From: Triglochin maritima
Lineage: Eukaryota; Streptophyta; Magnoliopsida; Alismatales; Juncaginaceae
Direction: 5' to 3'
Assembly: GCA_963682175.1 (NCBI GenBank)
Contig: OY821786.1
Location: 25,194,501-25,258,500 of the forward strand
Length of the DNA stretch: 64,000 nucleotides
Positions 1-11,964 of this stretch are shown here, piece by piece; within the stretch, counting starts at the first letter, position 1; every line of letters begins with the position of its first letter. A program made the position numbers and the translations under genes. Under the pieces are notes generated by a model. That model was not told where the DNA came from, did no database searches, and saw only the letters and a list, made by a program, of their open reading frames with translations.

Positions 1-1935
1 CCTACTCATCTATATACACTAATATAGCATAGTCATAGTAACTAGAACAAGCATAAGGAAAGTTATAAGAACAACTTCCTCACGGCCCCAACAAAGCTTT
101 GGACCAAACATTGGAAACAGAAATTAATACATTCAAAGCAACCATCAACAAACCGACTCGGTAACATGCTATAATTGCTAATTAAGACATCTACAGGTCA
201 TGATAAGGAGTTAAGAAGTCTGATTCCTATTGAACATATGAGAACACATTAGGACATAATATATCAGTATATACAAGCATGATAAAAAGAATAAAACCAA
301 TGCAGCAGTAATAGACACCTTGTGCACTACTGAAATGCCTACGCGACATAACCACTAGAATCCCAAAATGTGCCTACATTCTTACTGTTGCTCCTTGCAC
401 TAAATTAGGTAATATGAGAATGTAAGTAATGGTAACCTGTGACCCCTTGTCTTAAAAATCATTAATTAATTTAAGCTCTTTCCAGAATGTGACCAAGACC
501 CATGCGCAGAACACATGTCCCTAGCTAACAATGAATCATGGCTGACTACTTGAACTCCAATCAGAACATGATGCACTAAAATCATGGCATGTGATCCATA
601 AGATATATGTGTGGAGGGTAGTGATTAATACGAGAATGCATAACCAGTAAATCAGAGACCAATACGTAATAGATCTTCAGAACATAACCAATAATTGATT
701 TGCAGCATACATGATCTATTATCGGATGTTCTCAGTGATTATTATTAGAATATATAGTGGTACACAACCTATATTCAGCATATAACCCTATAATATTATC
801 ATGACTCTCTCCCTAGAACGTGAACCCACAACTGAGATGATTTAAGAGCATGATCTAGATATAATTCCTGAATAAAGCATAACATGAGATTCAATGAGTC
901 GCAACACATGCTTAGATCTCTTCTGAGCCAAATACATGAAATCATTCAAGGAAGCAAAATCAAAATCAGTAAACACATCTAGGACAAACATGTTAACAAA
1001 ACATCACTAGATCCTCTGCTCCATCAACGTGAGTTGGGTTGCAAATCGTGCAACTTTCTTGCAGCGACCCTACCCGACTTGCTCCCTACATCTCCTCCTC
1101 CTTCCTCCCTGGTTTGTCCAGCAAACCACCAAGGAGAACGTAAAGAAGGTGTCGCATTAGTGGGAGATATACCCGGCCATCAGCTGAAGCCTAGGGTTGC
1201 ACCACCATCCACCTTCCCAGATAGGTTCTAGACGTGCCAACCTTAAACCTCAGAACCGACCAGCCAAGGATGTGTGGCAGCCTTCGTCCAACAAACCCTA
1301 CCTCATCCTATACTTCGGCTAGACGCATACCTGAGTTTGCAGGGGACGCCTGAGCTAGCAGAAACTCCAAGAGCTGCACCCAAGAGAAGCCTTTGCTTCT
1401 ACTCTACAAGCTGCCGGATCCGCCAGCAGGAACCAGAAGTGGTGGTGGTGAGGGGAAGGATTGGTGGCGTGGGAAAGAGAGGAGGGAGTTAGGGTCGGCT
1501 GCTGTAGGGTTCTCCAGCTTTTTGTTTCAAGAAACAAACCCCAAAAGGCAATAGAATCACGTCCTTGAAGGCTGAATCAAGACTTACCATAATGCACACA
1601 ATTCAAATTTGGAAAGATTCTTTGAGATCATCTCCTGCTGACATGGCAACTTGTCCACCTCACCCACATGCCAGCCTACAACAACCAATCCGAGCCCAAC
1701 CCAAAACTAAGCCCACACGCACACGGTTTGCACCCGATTCACCCGATTAAGCCACCGATTGTACAAACCGCCCGATGTGTCGCACCAGACCACAAACCAC
1801 ATAAACTCTCCCAAAAAGGAAACTTTACTAAGTCCAAGCACGACGTCACAAGCATAATAATGATAAATAAGACATCAACAAAGACCACAATGATAAATAA
1901 GACTATAAAAATGTGGCAGGAGAGCGGGTCTTACA
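1..1935 (-). mobile_element. Long gypsy-type LTR, partial, inserted in the A2 5' LTR
   Basis: Read on the minus strand, an LTR begins at 1935 with TGTAAGACCCGCTCTCCTGC and runs off the left edge of the window. The same start is found on the plus strand at 23652, and both copies share an 18-base word, GGTGCGACACATCGGGCG, about 150 bases in. The sequence to the right of 1935 is the 3' tail of an Athila-type LTR, so this is an insertion into A2. The five bases 1936-1940 (ACTCA) would be one TSD copy; the other is outside the window. Whether it is a solo LTR or one end of a complete element cannot be decided. Small open frames in 1030-1540 look incidental. Confidence 0.65.
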
Positions 1936-2016
1936 ACTCACCTCCCCGTGGATCGACCCATACTTGTCACCGCTTCATCGCGGTCGTGCACTTGCGGTTA
2001 TTAAATTATTTAAACA
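1936..2016 (+). mobile_element. Athila-type element A2, 3' end of 5' LTR
   Basis: This short stretch, with 'ggatcgacccatacttgtca' and 'cgtgcacttgcggtta', is the conserved 3' end seen in all Athila-type LTRs of the window (near 9990, 61440, and reversed at 22770 and 50880). It ends in TAAACA seven bases before the primer-binding site. The rest of the 5' LTR lies left of the inserted LTR at 1-1935, outside the window. Confidence 0.8.
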
Positions 2017-2022
2017 CGTTTT

Positions 2023-2040
2023 TGGCACCGTTACCGGGGA
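2023..2040 (+). other. A2 primer-binding site (tRNA-Asp type)
   Basis: The 18 bases TGGCACCGTTACCGGGGA match the Athila-type primer-binding site complementary to the 3' end of tRNA-Asp, with A for G at two places compared with the copy in A3 (61465-61482). Reverse transcription would start here. Confidence 0.85.
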
Positions 2041-3011
2041 GGTGCTCAGTCCATACTTTTGTAGGTGTTTCTTTGTATCAGGAGACTCTAATCATCAAGG
2101 GAAGATAGCAATAGAAATGTGGAGGACAAAACGGACACCTGGATCTCCAATCAGTGGTGGTGGACCGCCGACTGGTGTCTTGGTGAGCTCATTTTTCTCT
2201 CGACTTTCTTTTGGTTGTTTCTATATTCAATATAGTGGTCTGGGACTCAATTTGGCATGTTTTGACTTGTTGTTTTCCCCCAAATCAATAATTAGTCCCC
2301 TTTTAATAAACTTGGACCTTAAAATCAGAAGCAAAAGACTAAGCATTCTTGCTTATTTAGGTCATGCATCATATACTTTACTTAGGCACAAAGTTTGTCT
2401 TTTGTTTTAGCTTTACCTTCACTTGTTGAGCGTTGTCGTGAGGTAAGCATTTCCTACTCTCATTCATGCATTTGGTATAACCATGCCTTAGTTAGTAGGA
2501 ATTGCATTGCAACAAGTATGAGTTGACCGTTTGTTTGGAGAGTTGATTTCTAGATTAGGACTCCAAAACGCTACTAAGGAGGGGTTGTCCCATATAAGAT
2601 AAGGTGGGCGATTTTATCACCCTTTCCTTTGCACCAAAAATCACACTAATCAAGAGCCTAATTTTAAAATGAAGTAGACATTGGCCCCTAAGGATCTCGG
2701 GCGCATTGGGAGAGTGATCCGGTCGCGACGTCATTGCCTGATCGACATCACCCACTCTAGCGATAGTAGGAGGGACGAGATCTCCGGATCTTGGCTCACT
2801 TGCTGGGTTTTGTGGTCTTTGTTGTAGGGAGGTGAGGCATATTGAGGCCGCATGACCTCACAGTTAGGCATCGTCTAGTTGTAAGGACCTATAGCGACCT
2901 TAGGTTGTTTGAGCCTAGTTTGCTTATGTGCTTCTACCAGTACCTAGCCGCCGTAGCATAAGGACTTCTTCCCTTCTCTCCTGAGTCATTCCTTCTCGTC
3001 TGAGTCTTCCC
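2041..3011 (+). other. A2 untranslated leader
   Basis: Non-coding leader between the primer-binding site and gag. It aligns along its length with the leader of A3 (61483-62456), including the block near 2560-2620 (lysine codon-like repeats absent, 'ccaaaacgctactaagga' shared). Open frames here are short and not conserved between the copies. Confidence 0.6.
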
Positions 3012-4810
3012 ATGTTCTCATCCATGCACCCTTCTCAATTTTTTTGTTGTTCTAAAAATAAAAAAATAAAAAAAGTTCTACTTCTAGTTTGTGTGTCTGC
3101 ACCTTTGTGCATGTTTGTGTGGGCACGAGACGAGAGTGGCCGATTAATGAGGCCCATCATCAATCCTATCTCAGTAGTTGATTTCTCGACAGCTTCCCTT
3201 TCTCGTGTCCCACATAGTCGGGGTTCCATGGCTGCTCAATACCGCTAGGATGAGCAGTTGCTGGATTCACCTGTTCCACCACCTATTCTTGTTTCTCTGC
3301 GTGATCAATGCTACCCAAGTCGTACTCCTCTAGCTTTTTTCATTGTATTGCCGGAGGAGAATGGGAACCACTTTGAGGATAAGCCTCAGTTTATCTCCAT
3401 GCTCCCTCAATTCACTAGGAAGGGTGACCCCAATATCTTTCCTAGGGAATTTGAGGAGGTCTGTGCGATGTTCAAGTTGCAACAACTTATCACAAACTCC
3501 ATCCACCTTAGGCTTGGTCCCTTTGCACTAAAGGATGATGCCAAGCCGTGGTTGTACAGCAACCAGGCGAATGCCTTTAGAACTTGGGATGAATTCCAAT
3601 CGATATTCCTCAAGAAGTACTTCCCAAATCACCAGACTCAAAAACGGACGAACGAAATCAATTCGTTCAATCAACTTGAGACCGAATCATTCCATGCATA
3701 CTTAGAGAGGTTTAAGGAGATACTATCTTCATGCCCTCACCATGGCATCGAGTTGTGGCACCATTGTCAGATTGTCTATGAGGGTCTTCACATCCCATCC
3801 CGAGCGCTTCTTGAGTTCATGTGTGAAGGAGAGTTCTTAGGAAGAATGAAAGGGAGGCATGGATTTCCTAGAAGACCTCAGTGAGAAAACCATGCAGTGG
3901 GAAGTGTGAGGGAACCACCACCATCATCTAGCATAGGAGTGAGGATCGTAAATGCAAACTCTACTAGATCGGGTGCCACATTTGCTGTCAATACCACTAT
4001 GGCCACTAAGGCACGAATTGGCGGCCTTAATGCACCGTATGGATTCATTTTGAGCTCCAAAACCAGCAAGATGTGTCACATGTGTCCGCATCTGGTCCAG
4101 TTTAATGTTATTCATGTGGTAGGATAGGTCATGCAGGAGGCGAGTGTGCATCCATTCCTCCTGAGATGGAGCAGTTCAATACCATCTATGATAGATCCAG
4201 GAATGACCCATACTCATCATCATATAATCTTGGATGGAGGAACCACCCTAACTTTTCATGGAACAAAAACAATGTCCTGGGTGGTCCTTCAAACTTCTCT
4301 AGACTACACCAACCTCCCATGCATTCACAGTCTTTTCAGCTACCCCAACCCCAAATCACCAACCAATCGGGTTTCCCAAACTCCAACAATATGGAAAACC
4401 GATTCAATTCGCTTGAGACCTTGACTCGTGGACTTGAAAACTCAATGAAAGACTTGATGTCATCCACAAGCCAAGTTCTCACTTCAAATCAACAGACCAT
4501 CAAATCTCTTAAGCTTCAGATGGGTCAATTGGCTCAGTCTATACATGAGAGAGAGCAAGGGACTCTGCTTAGCCAGCCTGAGGCTAACCCCGGCATGCAC
4601 CAGCAACAACACATGCAAAATGAGAGTTTGGTACCTTGGGTGTGGCAAGTTGTAACCTCAGAGGAACCTGTTCACCATGTCAATGCAATTGTAACCTTAA
4701 GGAATGGAAAGCAGGTTGACAATCACATTTCCTTGCCACCACCACCATCTGTGCAGCCCCTTGGTGGGAATGATGGTGAGGAAGAGGCTGATGGTGAGGT
4801 AATACATTAA
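3012..4810 (+). pseudogene. gag: A2 gag (Athila-type), broken
   Basis: Gag would form the cytoplasmic virus-like particle. The 3012-3248 and 3258-3884 frames are in register and separated by one stop; A3 has a sense codon (Glu) at that place. The second frame carries the core region (about 'DEFQSIFLKKYFPN', then a helical Leu/Glu-rich part). A frameshift follows near 3884, and the C-terminal part is open at 4166-4810 with the hallmark NDPYSSSYNLGWRNHPNFSW. A zinc knuckle, C-x2-C-x4-H-x4-C, can still be read at about 4096-4150 but is split by frame changes. The end (TLRNGKQV) matches A3 at the window edge. The gene is clearly non-functional but its family is secure. Confidence 0.85.
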
Positions 4811-5546
4811 TGCCTCCTTCTCAGGCACCGTAGAAAACCTACCTGCCAAAATCCAAGAGTGACACAATGGATAAGATATTAGAGGTCTTTAAACAAGTGA
4901 AGGTTAATATCACCTTGTTGAATGACATCCAATAAATACCTCAATATGCCAAAGTATTGAAAGATCTCTTCACAACCAAGAGAAATACCAAGTTCCTAAG
5001 AAAGCATTCTTAGCTCCGAGTGTGAGCTCACTTTTGTCCAATCCTACGTACACAAAGTACATGAACCGTGGTTGTCCTAATATTCAGTGTACGATAGGGG
5101 ACACTAGTATGAGTAACGTATTTCTTGATTTAGGATCAATGGTCAACCTCCTCCCATTTTCTGTTTAACAACAATTGAATTTGGGAGAATTGAAACCATC
5201 TAAGATCACCCTCCGATTGGCGGATAGATCTATTCATGTCCCAAGGGAGATTATTGAGGATGTGCTCATCAAAGTTGGAGATTTTATATTTCTAGTAGAT
5301 TTTTTCATCCTCAATACCAACCCTATTACGAACACGTACTCTCAAATACCTTTGATTTTGGGTAGACCATTTCTGGCAACCTCCAACGTCTTAATTAATT
5401 GCACAATTGGTCTCATGAAGCTCTCATTCGGTAACATGAGTGTCAAGTTTCATGTGTTCAACTATGGTACGCAACAAGAGCCCTTTGACCAACCTTTAAA
5501 TCTCAACATCATCTGCCAATTAGAGAAAGCACCACAAGATCAATAA
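4811..5546 (+). pseudogene. pro: A2 aspartic protease region
   Basis: After gag, several short frames spell the linker and protease typical of Athila-type elements: KILEVFKQVKVNI, then AKVLKDLF, then the active-site segment LDLGSMVNLLPF near 5124-5163 (D-L-G in the place of D-[ST]-G), a stop, and finally an open frame from 5175 with LGELKPSKITLRLADRSI, ILGRPFLATSNVLINC and MKLSFGNM. This protease would cut the Gag-Pol polyprotein. The N-terminal half has at least four stops. In an autonomous element reverse transcriptase would follow; none is found between here and the 3' LTR. Confidence 0.8.
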
Positions 5547-5561
5547 ACACCCCTAACACCA

Positions 5562-6164
5562 ATGCAACCCGTTGAGAATGTTTGTGTGCCCAGCGAAAAC
5601 TTATTGCCTATCTTTGCAATGCAACAGAGTGAGCTGGCATCATACATGAATGTACAATGGGAGTGTTTGTTAGATGATTCAATTGAGACTATAGATGAGG
5701 GGGACACACTTCAGCATATGCCCATATCAGAAGGTGTCTCTACCCCACGTTCCATGGTCGTTGAGCTTTTTGACCTTCATCTTGACTCAAACAAGGACCC
5801 ACCTGCGAGTGAGCTTATGATTGATAATACAAAGGAGGCAGGGTGGTCCTTGTTGGATGACTTGTGGAGAAGCCCTATGCTTAGTGAAGCAGGTGTGTCG
5901 CATCCCTCGGATGAGCCTGAGGAACTCATTTTGATGCTCCCACCTATTGGTTGGAGGGTTTTGTTTGATGAACAACTAAACCCTAGTGAGGCAACACAAC
6001 TCCCCTCATTCATGTTGGCTACACCCAACAAGTATCATGAGGGCTTCGAGCCTTTCAGCTTTGACCTTTCACCCCTCATGCCACCTCAGAGTACCAATGA
6101 AGCGGGCCCATCTTGGCAAATCTCTGGTTTGCATGAGTCGATGTTCGCATTTGATGTTCCTTGA
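5562..6164 (+). CDS. Unrecognised A2 open frame, first copy of a duplicated block
   Basis: An uninterrupted frame of 200 residues follows the protease frame by 15 bases. I do not recognise a domain. It is acidic and rich in Pro, Leu and Ser, with motifs LLDDSIETIDEGDT, LPPIGWRVLFDEQLNPSEAT and FEPFSFDLSPLM. It sits where reverse transcriptase would begin in a complete Athila element. A second, frameshifted copy follows directly (6334-6932). It could be a Pro-RT linker that was kept when pol was lost, or a lineage-specific extra product. Its start codon is uncertain; the upstream stop at 5544-5546 would also allow read-through from the protease frame only after a frame change. Confidence 0.5.
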   Translation: MQPVENVCVPSENLLPIFAMQQSELASYMNVQWECLLDDSIETIDEGDTLQHMPISEGVSTPRSMVVELFDLHLDSNKDPPASELMIDNTKEAGWSLLDDLWRSPMLSEAGVSHPSDEPEELILMLPPIGWRVLFDEQLNPSEATQLPSFMLATPNKYHEGFEPFSFDLSPLMPPQSTNEAGPSWQISGLHESMFAFDVP

Positions 6165-7030
6165 CCAAATGAATATGAGAATATCCTTGTTGATGTAAAT
6201 ATCTTATTTAGAAAAGAAGAAAAAAACAAAAAAAAATTAAAACAAGACTCCACAAGTGAGCATTGGTCGTTGTGGCCCCAACCCTTGAGTATTTGGGCTC
6301 CATTTCTTTCATGAATTTGTATCCCTTCTTAAGTATTCAATGCAACATAGTGAGCAGGCATCAAACATGGAGATACAAAGGGAGTATTTATTGGATGATT
6401 CAGTTGAGACTATTAGTGAGGGTGACACACCTCATCATATGCACATAGTAGAAGGTGTCTCTACCCCATGTCCCATGGCTATTGAGCCCTTTGACCTTCA
6501 TCTTGACTCCAACAATGACCAACCTGCGACCGAGCTTACACTTGAAAATAAAAGGGAGGTTGGTGGTCCTTGTTGGATGACTTGGGGAGAAGCCCCATTG
6601 TTAGTGAAACTAGTGTGCCACCTCCTTCAAATGAGCCTGAGGAACTCATTCCGATGTACCCGCCTATTGGTTGGAGGGTTTTGTTCGATGAGCAACTAAA
6701 CCTTAGTGGGGCAACACAACTCCACTCACTCATGTTACCTACGCCCAACCAATATCATGAGGGGTTCGAGCCTTTCATTTTTGACCTTTCACCCCTCATG
6801 ACACTCAAAGTACCAGTGAAGCGGGCCCATCATGGCAAATCTCTCCTTCGCATGATTCAATGTTCTCATTTGATGTTCCTTGACCAAATACTTATGAGAA
6901 TATCTTCGTTGATGTATATATCTTGTTTATAACCAAAAAAAAAGAAAAGGGTATAAAAGACTCCAAAAGTGAGCATTGGTTGTTGTGGCCCCGACCTTTG
7001 AGTATTTGGGCCCTATTTGTTTGACGTATT
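5612..7030 (+). repeat. Tandem duplication of about 720 bp inside A2
   Basis: Two head-to-tail copies, roughly 5612-6332 and 6333-7030. Each begins with 'atgcaaca.agtgagc.ggca' and ends with the non-coding 'gtgagcattgg..gttgtgg' and 'ttgagtatttgggc'. Divergence between the copies shows the duplication is not recent. Confidence 0.75.
6334..6932 (+). pseudogene. Second, frameshifted copy of the A2 unknown block
   Basis: This repeats the preceding open frame about 721 bases downstream: MQHSEQASNMEIQREYLLDD corresponds to MQQSELASYMNVQWECLLDD, and PPIGWRVLFDEQLN recurs almost unchanged. One frameshift near 6570-6600 splits it into two overlapping frames (6340-6699 and 6570-6932). The first copy is intact and this one is not, so if the product matters only the first copy could supply it. 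Confidence 0.6.
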
Positions 7031-8390
7031 CGCATTCCCTTTTTAATTATCTAACAGGTTGAGGAGAATTCGGGTTTATGTCCATCAACATAACCATGAA
7101 CTCCCATTTGCGCTTCACGTTGGTGAGATTTTTTCTTTCTCATACTCACATTCATTGAGGACAATGCATGAAGTAAGTGTGTGGGGGTGCTTTATGTGTG
7201 TACATAGTGGTGTTTTTTGTTTTTGTTTCGCCTTCTTTTGCTTACTTTGGTAGGGTCATGTTGGTGTGTTGCATTTAATATCGATATATATGTTTGTCAT
7301 GATCCTTGGGTGACTTGTCTTCTTTTGTTTGCCGTTGTGCTTTCATTTTCTAGTTCATTCAAAAATCTGATGTGTTTACGAAAGAAAAATGTTCTGTGGG
7401 GTTTGTGTATGTGTTTAGCATGGTGCATTAGGATATCTAGTATATTGGCTTTAGGTCTTATCGAGTCATAAGGATACACCCCGGTCTTCCCTCGGGGGGT
7501 GAGTAATCATAGGGTTTTAGTACTCAAACAATTAAAGAAGTCCACCCTGAACCTAGTGAGTCAAATAATCCATGTCTGTTAGTATAAGGAAGTTTGTTGT
7601 GGTCAGGGACCCTTTAAATCTTGTTGTGAAACTTAAGTGTAGGGGTTTTGGTTCCCATGTAGTTAATAAATAAGTGGTTTTCTCTCTTCTCGCATGTCTC
7701 CTATCACTCGGGAAATTAAGTCCGAGGGGACTTAGTGTCTAGTGCTTTCGAGTCATCTGACTTGGGATGCACCGACCGAACTCCCGTTACACGGGTGGTA
7801 GGGATCACCCTATGTGGAGATTTAGGGGAAGGTGTACGTCATAGTGTAAATCCTCAAAGGCAATGATGCACGAAACCCGACCCTGGGAGAATCAAACACC
7901 AACTAGTGTAAATCATAATGCTCCAAACAGAAAACAAAAAAGACAAGACAAATGAGAACCTTAATGGACTTTACAGTTTGTATCACTTGAGAATGTTAAG
8001 GTTGCCCATGTTTGTCACTTAAGTCGTTCACTAACTTGCATGAATGGTTCATTAGGCTAGGTGTGTGGACTGATTACATATATAGAGTCGGCCCGTAGAA
8101 TTACCGTGTCCAATGATCAACGAAAATGAGTCCATCGAGACAAGTTGCTAGGTTGAATAATGCATCTATGTTCGGATTTTGTGGGTCTAACCGTTGAAAA
8201 CCCTCAGGAGACAACACTCCTCCCCTTGGCGACAGGGGGGTTTAATGGCTTGTTGCACATGATAAGTGCAACTGTGATTCCTACGAAAGTGACTTAGGAT
8301 TTCCCTGTTTTACGAATGATTTTTCCTTTATTTCATTTTTTTCTTTCTTTGTTTTGCTCGAGACTAGCAAAAGTTAAGTGTGGGGGTATT
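7031..8390 (+). other. A2 3' internal region with polypurine tracts
   Basis: Non-coding stretch between the duplicated block and the 3' LTR. 'cattgaggacaatgcat' followed by 'aagtgtgtgggggtg' at 7153-7190 is an internal polypurine-like site often seen in this lineage; the tract next to the LTR is 'aaagttaagtgtgggggt' at 8370-8387. No convincing gene was found; frames at 7059-7471 are low-complexity Cys/Phe-rich and unsupported. Confidence 0.6.
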
Positions 8391-10009
8391 TGATTGACAT
8401 CATATCATGCATATAATTGTGTCTTATATCATTTATTCTTAACCTAAGCAATGCTAGGTTAGGGGTGCACATGGGTCGGGTTGGGTCGGGTTGGGTCAGA
8501 ATTTTTCGGGTTTGTGAAAAATCCAACCCAAAGCCGAACCGATTCGGGTTCAACCCAACCCGACCCGAAATTTTCGGGTGAGGTTGGGTCGGTTCGGGTT
8601 GGACCCGAATCATTAAAGCTTTGTCAAATTTCACCTAAGAAAGCCTAATTTTAACCCAAACAGTAAAAAAAAATCTTCACAGTGAAACATAAAGAACAAC
8701 AAGCAATCACATTAAAATCTTCACAGGAAACACTGATTCAAACTTTAAATCACTGAACATAACTGACACCACCACCTTTATAATAGGTTTCAGAGACAAA
8801 ATAACAACTAGAAAGAGACCACATTTCCAGACACACATAACAGTGATGTCTCAGACCGCCAATTGGTGGTCCAAATGAAACCAAATGGTTCATGGTTTAG
8901 TCGGGTGTTCGATTATGTTGTTTTATGGCCATTTATAGTTTTGTTTAGTCCCATACCGAGGGATTATCCTCGGTTACTTTTTTCTATGACTATAAATAGA
9001 ACTCTTCCTCCTCCTTTGTATTTACCCATTGCTTAGTGACCAATCCCTCTACTTAGAGTCAAGCCTTGAAGCAAAAATAAAGTAGGCAGATGCTACTTGT
9101 AATGTGAGTCATTTAGTAAAAGAAAATTTTGTTAGTTTAATGTTGTCTCTTTTATCTTCTTGCATGCTTAGCTTAATTTCGTTTCGTTAATCTTGGTAGA
9201 CTTAGCTAACATGTTTTCCTCTCTCAACATAATAGTTAGCTTAATGATTAGTGAGTAGTTCCATCCCCCTTTGGGGGGTGGAGATGATGTACATTTATGT
9301 TGTGAAGTTTTGATGTATTGATAATTTTTGATTGTGTAGACTTGCATGTTTGTATGCTCATCGGGGATGTTTTAATCATCTACATGTTGGGGGATTTTTT
9401 ATGGGTTTTGCTATAAGATTTAGACACTTCCCATTCTTAGTTTCCTCATGTTTATTGAGTGAAATTTTCTGTTGAATATGCTACATGTTAGTTATGTGTT
9501 ACTATTTGTGGTTGCTTGCTTGATTGATGAAGAAACTTTGTTTTGATGGGTTTTGCCATAAGATTTAGACACCTCCCATGCTTAGCTTTGATCTTCACAT
9601 GAGTTTATGGTTTTTGATGAGTCTTGCCATATCTTTAGACACTCCTCATGCTGAGCCTAATCTTATGATAATCAAATAGTAATTTTCGATACGTTGTTTG
9701 AATGGATTGATAGGTTTTGCCACATCTTTAGACACTTCCTATGCATGAAAACACACACACGACACACACACATACATTCATCAATTTGTTAGCTTTTTAG
9801 TTTAGTTTTAATCAATTGTTAGTTACTTTCATTTGCATTTGTTACTTACTAGTTTAATGTAGTTTAGCTTAGCATAATCAAATATCTTTCCCCATTTTTG
9901 CCACTTGATTTCAGACAAATCAGAGGCTACTCACCTCCTCATGGATCGACCCATACTTGTCACAGCTTCATCGTGGTCGTGCACTTGCGGTTATTAAAAC
10001 TTTGAAACA
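8391..10009 (+). mobile_element. A2 3' LTR
   Basis: It starts TGATTGACATCATATC just after the polypurine tract and ends TTTGAAACA at 10009. The same start is found reversed at 39778 and 52455, and the 3' end matches all Athila-type LTRs here. Near 9630-9730 and 9540-9600 it contains repeated phrases such as 'ttttgccataagatttagac' with 'acctcccatgc', about five degenerate copies, a family hallmark. Positions 8462-8851 are foreign sequence replacing about 380 bp of LTR. The sequence right of 10009 is A1 protease on the opposite strand, so GATTG (10010-10014) is one TSD copy. Confidence 0.85.
8462..8851 (+). mobile_element. hAT-like non-autonomous fragment in A2 3' LTR
   Basis: The segment begins TAGGGGTGCACATGGGTCGG and continues with GGGTCGGGTT-type repeats in both orientations up to about 8620, then AT-rich filler to about 8851, where LTR homology resumes. 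The start resembles the end of the hAT-type MITE at 41851. No matching right terminus or 8-bp duplication is present, so it is truncated or rearranged. Confidence 0.5.
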
Positions 10010-10449
10010 GATTGACACCTCACCAATCACACAAGAAATAGTAGGGCAACTGGGGTCCTTGTATTTTACTTGTGTGGGTTGTGCCAACAATGAACTCACG
10101 TTGGCAGTAAGAAAAGCTTTCTTGGGCACATTGGTTTTCCTCTTCTTGGTGCATAAATCCTTGAGAACCTTGGCATAAGGTGGCATTTGCTGAATCACCT
10201 ACAACAGAAGAATGTTCACCTTAACTTGCCTAAAGATCTCAAGGATCTTGTCAAGCTGATCAGAAGTTTTCTTTTAAGATGCTCAAGCAAGGCACCTTCG
10301 TGGCATAAGGGTCTTTCGAAGGAACATCATCATTATGTTCTATAGAAACATGAGTGGGGACTTTATAATTAGATTCCTTCGACCCAAGATGAGACAAGGA
10401 GACCTCAGGGTTCGGCCCCCTCGTATATGAAAGTATCACCGCAGGTCTA
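10010..10449 (-). pseudogene. A1 gag-pro fragment (Athila-type)
   Basis: On the minus strand the segment reads PSKDPYATKVP, then after a frame change PPYAKVLKDLCTKKRKTNVP, then QVKYKDPSCPTISCVIGEV, the standard run-up to the Athila protease active site. It is cut at 10010 by A2 and at 10449 by the solo LTR; the text continues at 11965-12077 and again right of the copia element. It therefore belongs to one minus-strand element, A1, that served as the target for later insertions. Confidence 0.8.
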
Positions 10450-11964
10450 TGTTGGCTTTTTGGCCTTAATCCTTGTTTTGATGATTTAATCAACCTAATC
10501 TTAATCATAAGTAATGTAGAGTAGCACACATATTGCATTGCATATATATTGCATGTGCTAACCTCTACAGGTGATCAAGACTCATGGAAGGAAGGAAATC
10601 AAGTCAAGAATTGTAATTAAAGCTATATGAAGACTTGTAATCTTGATTTATTTTGAGTGTTAGGAACTTGTGTAAATTGAGCATACAAGAGTTAAAAACC
10701 AATCAATCACACACAAGGTTCCCTGTAGGAGTCACACACAAAATCTCATATCAATTGGACTCCATTAGATCACCCAAACCTTAGTCGGAAATCACTTTAA
10801 ACCTAAACCCAGATTTCCCGTGTGAATCGGTCGACCGAAACCAGTTCTCCGTTCGACCGATTTATAACAGACCTCCACAGTGATTTTACCGAACTCTACC
10901 GGTCGACTGTTTCTACCTTTTCGGTCGACCGATCCCGGATTTTAATATGGCCGTTTTATTTGTCGTATTCCTATAACGGTCGTATTCGTATAAAACCAAC
11001 TTAACCCCTAAATACATTCGGTAACCGGTCGAACGACGACCTTTTTTCGGTGGACCGGTTGAACAGTATTCAAGAATCCAAAATTCCCTTCTATCGGTCG
11101 ACTAACCTTTCGTTCGACCGTTGCACCTTTGTCTCAACTGATTCCCCTAAACGGTCGACCGCCCCACACTTTTGTTCGACCGTTTCACTTAAGTTGAGTT
11201 AAGTTCTAGCTCGTTCGTCCGACCAAATATTGTTTTGTTCGACCGTTCTCCATGAAATCAAGTGAACGGTCGACCGGTCCACTAGTTTCGGTCGACCGAT
11301 TCTGGACAGATTTGCAGCTCGAGTTTCTGCTTTGTGTATCTTTCACAAAACCCAACCAAATCTATCCCCAACGGCTAGAATAACTTAGGAGCTTATAAAT
11401 AGAGGATCAAGACCAGTTGTTAAGACAACTCTCCAACTCCAATTGTCCCAACACATTAGAGAGAAACCTCAATCCTCAAAGCTCCCATTTCTACACTCCT
11501 TAAGCCTAAACTACACACATTTGATCATATACTAATCCTACTCAAAGTGTGCTCAATTAGAGAGTGAATCCCACTCAAGTTCTCATTTGTTGTCAAAAGA
11601 GTAAAGGCTCCGGTGAAAGCCCGAAGCATCCTTCTCGGATTGTGAGAAGAGGATTCCAAGCTCGGCGAGGGTTGTTCACGAGTTTGACGGTTGTAAGGCG
11701 TTGTCTCCCGACCCGGAACGGGGAGCGGATAGTGAAGTCGTAGGCGGAGCTCGGTGATCCGAGCGGAGCTTGCAAGAGAGGACTAGGACTCGGGTGGGGT
11801 GCCGAACCTCTATGAAAATGCCGAGTCGTGACTTCTTGTGGTTTGCATTATTTTACTTTACTTGCTTGTTTGTTTAAAATTCCGCTGCGCATATCGATTG
11901 CTTAAACAAGTAGGTGATTAGATTAGAAAGTGATTTGTGGACCCATAACCCACACGATCCCACA
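10450..11964 (+). mobile_element. Solo LTR, 1515 bp, TSD GTCTA
   Basis: It begins TGTTGGCTTTTTGGCC and ends GATCCCACA, and is flanked by GTCTA at 10445-10449 and 11965-11969. No internal region accompanies it. Its 3' third (about 11580-11880) is structured, GC-richer and conserved with the LTR tails at 34795-35151 and 43396-43755. The central part is an array of CGGTCGACCG-like motifs. Length and end sequence suggest a copia-type (possibly SIRE/Maximus) LTR, but no coding partner is in the window, so the superfamily is inference. A likely TATA region is 'gagcttataaatagaggatc' near 11388-11407. Confidence 0.85.
10822..11305 (+). repeat. CGGTCGACCG motif cluster in solo LTR
   Basis: About a dozen exact or near copies of GGTCGACCG and its half GTTCGACCG are spaced irregularly by 20-60 bases. 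The core is a perfect 10-base palindrome containing three CpGs. The cluster lies upstream of the probable TATA region. Confidence 0.85.

Noticed and set aside
8462..8620. GGGTCGGGTT repeats as telomere-like sequence
   Set aside because: The words are not plant telomere units and the segment begins with a hAT-like terminus.
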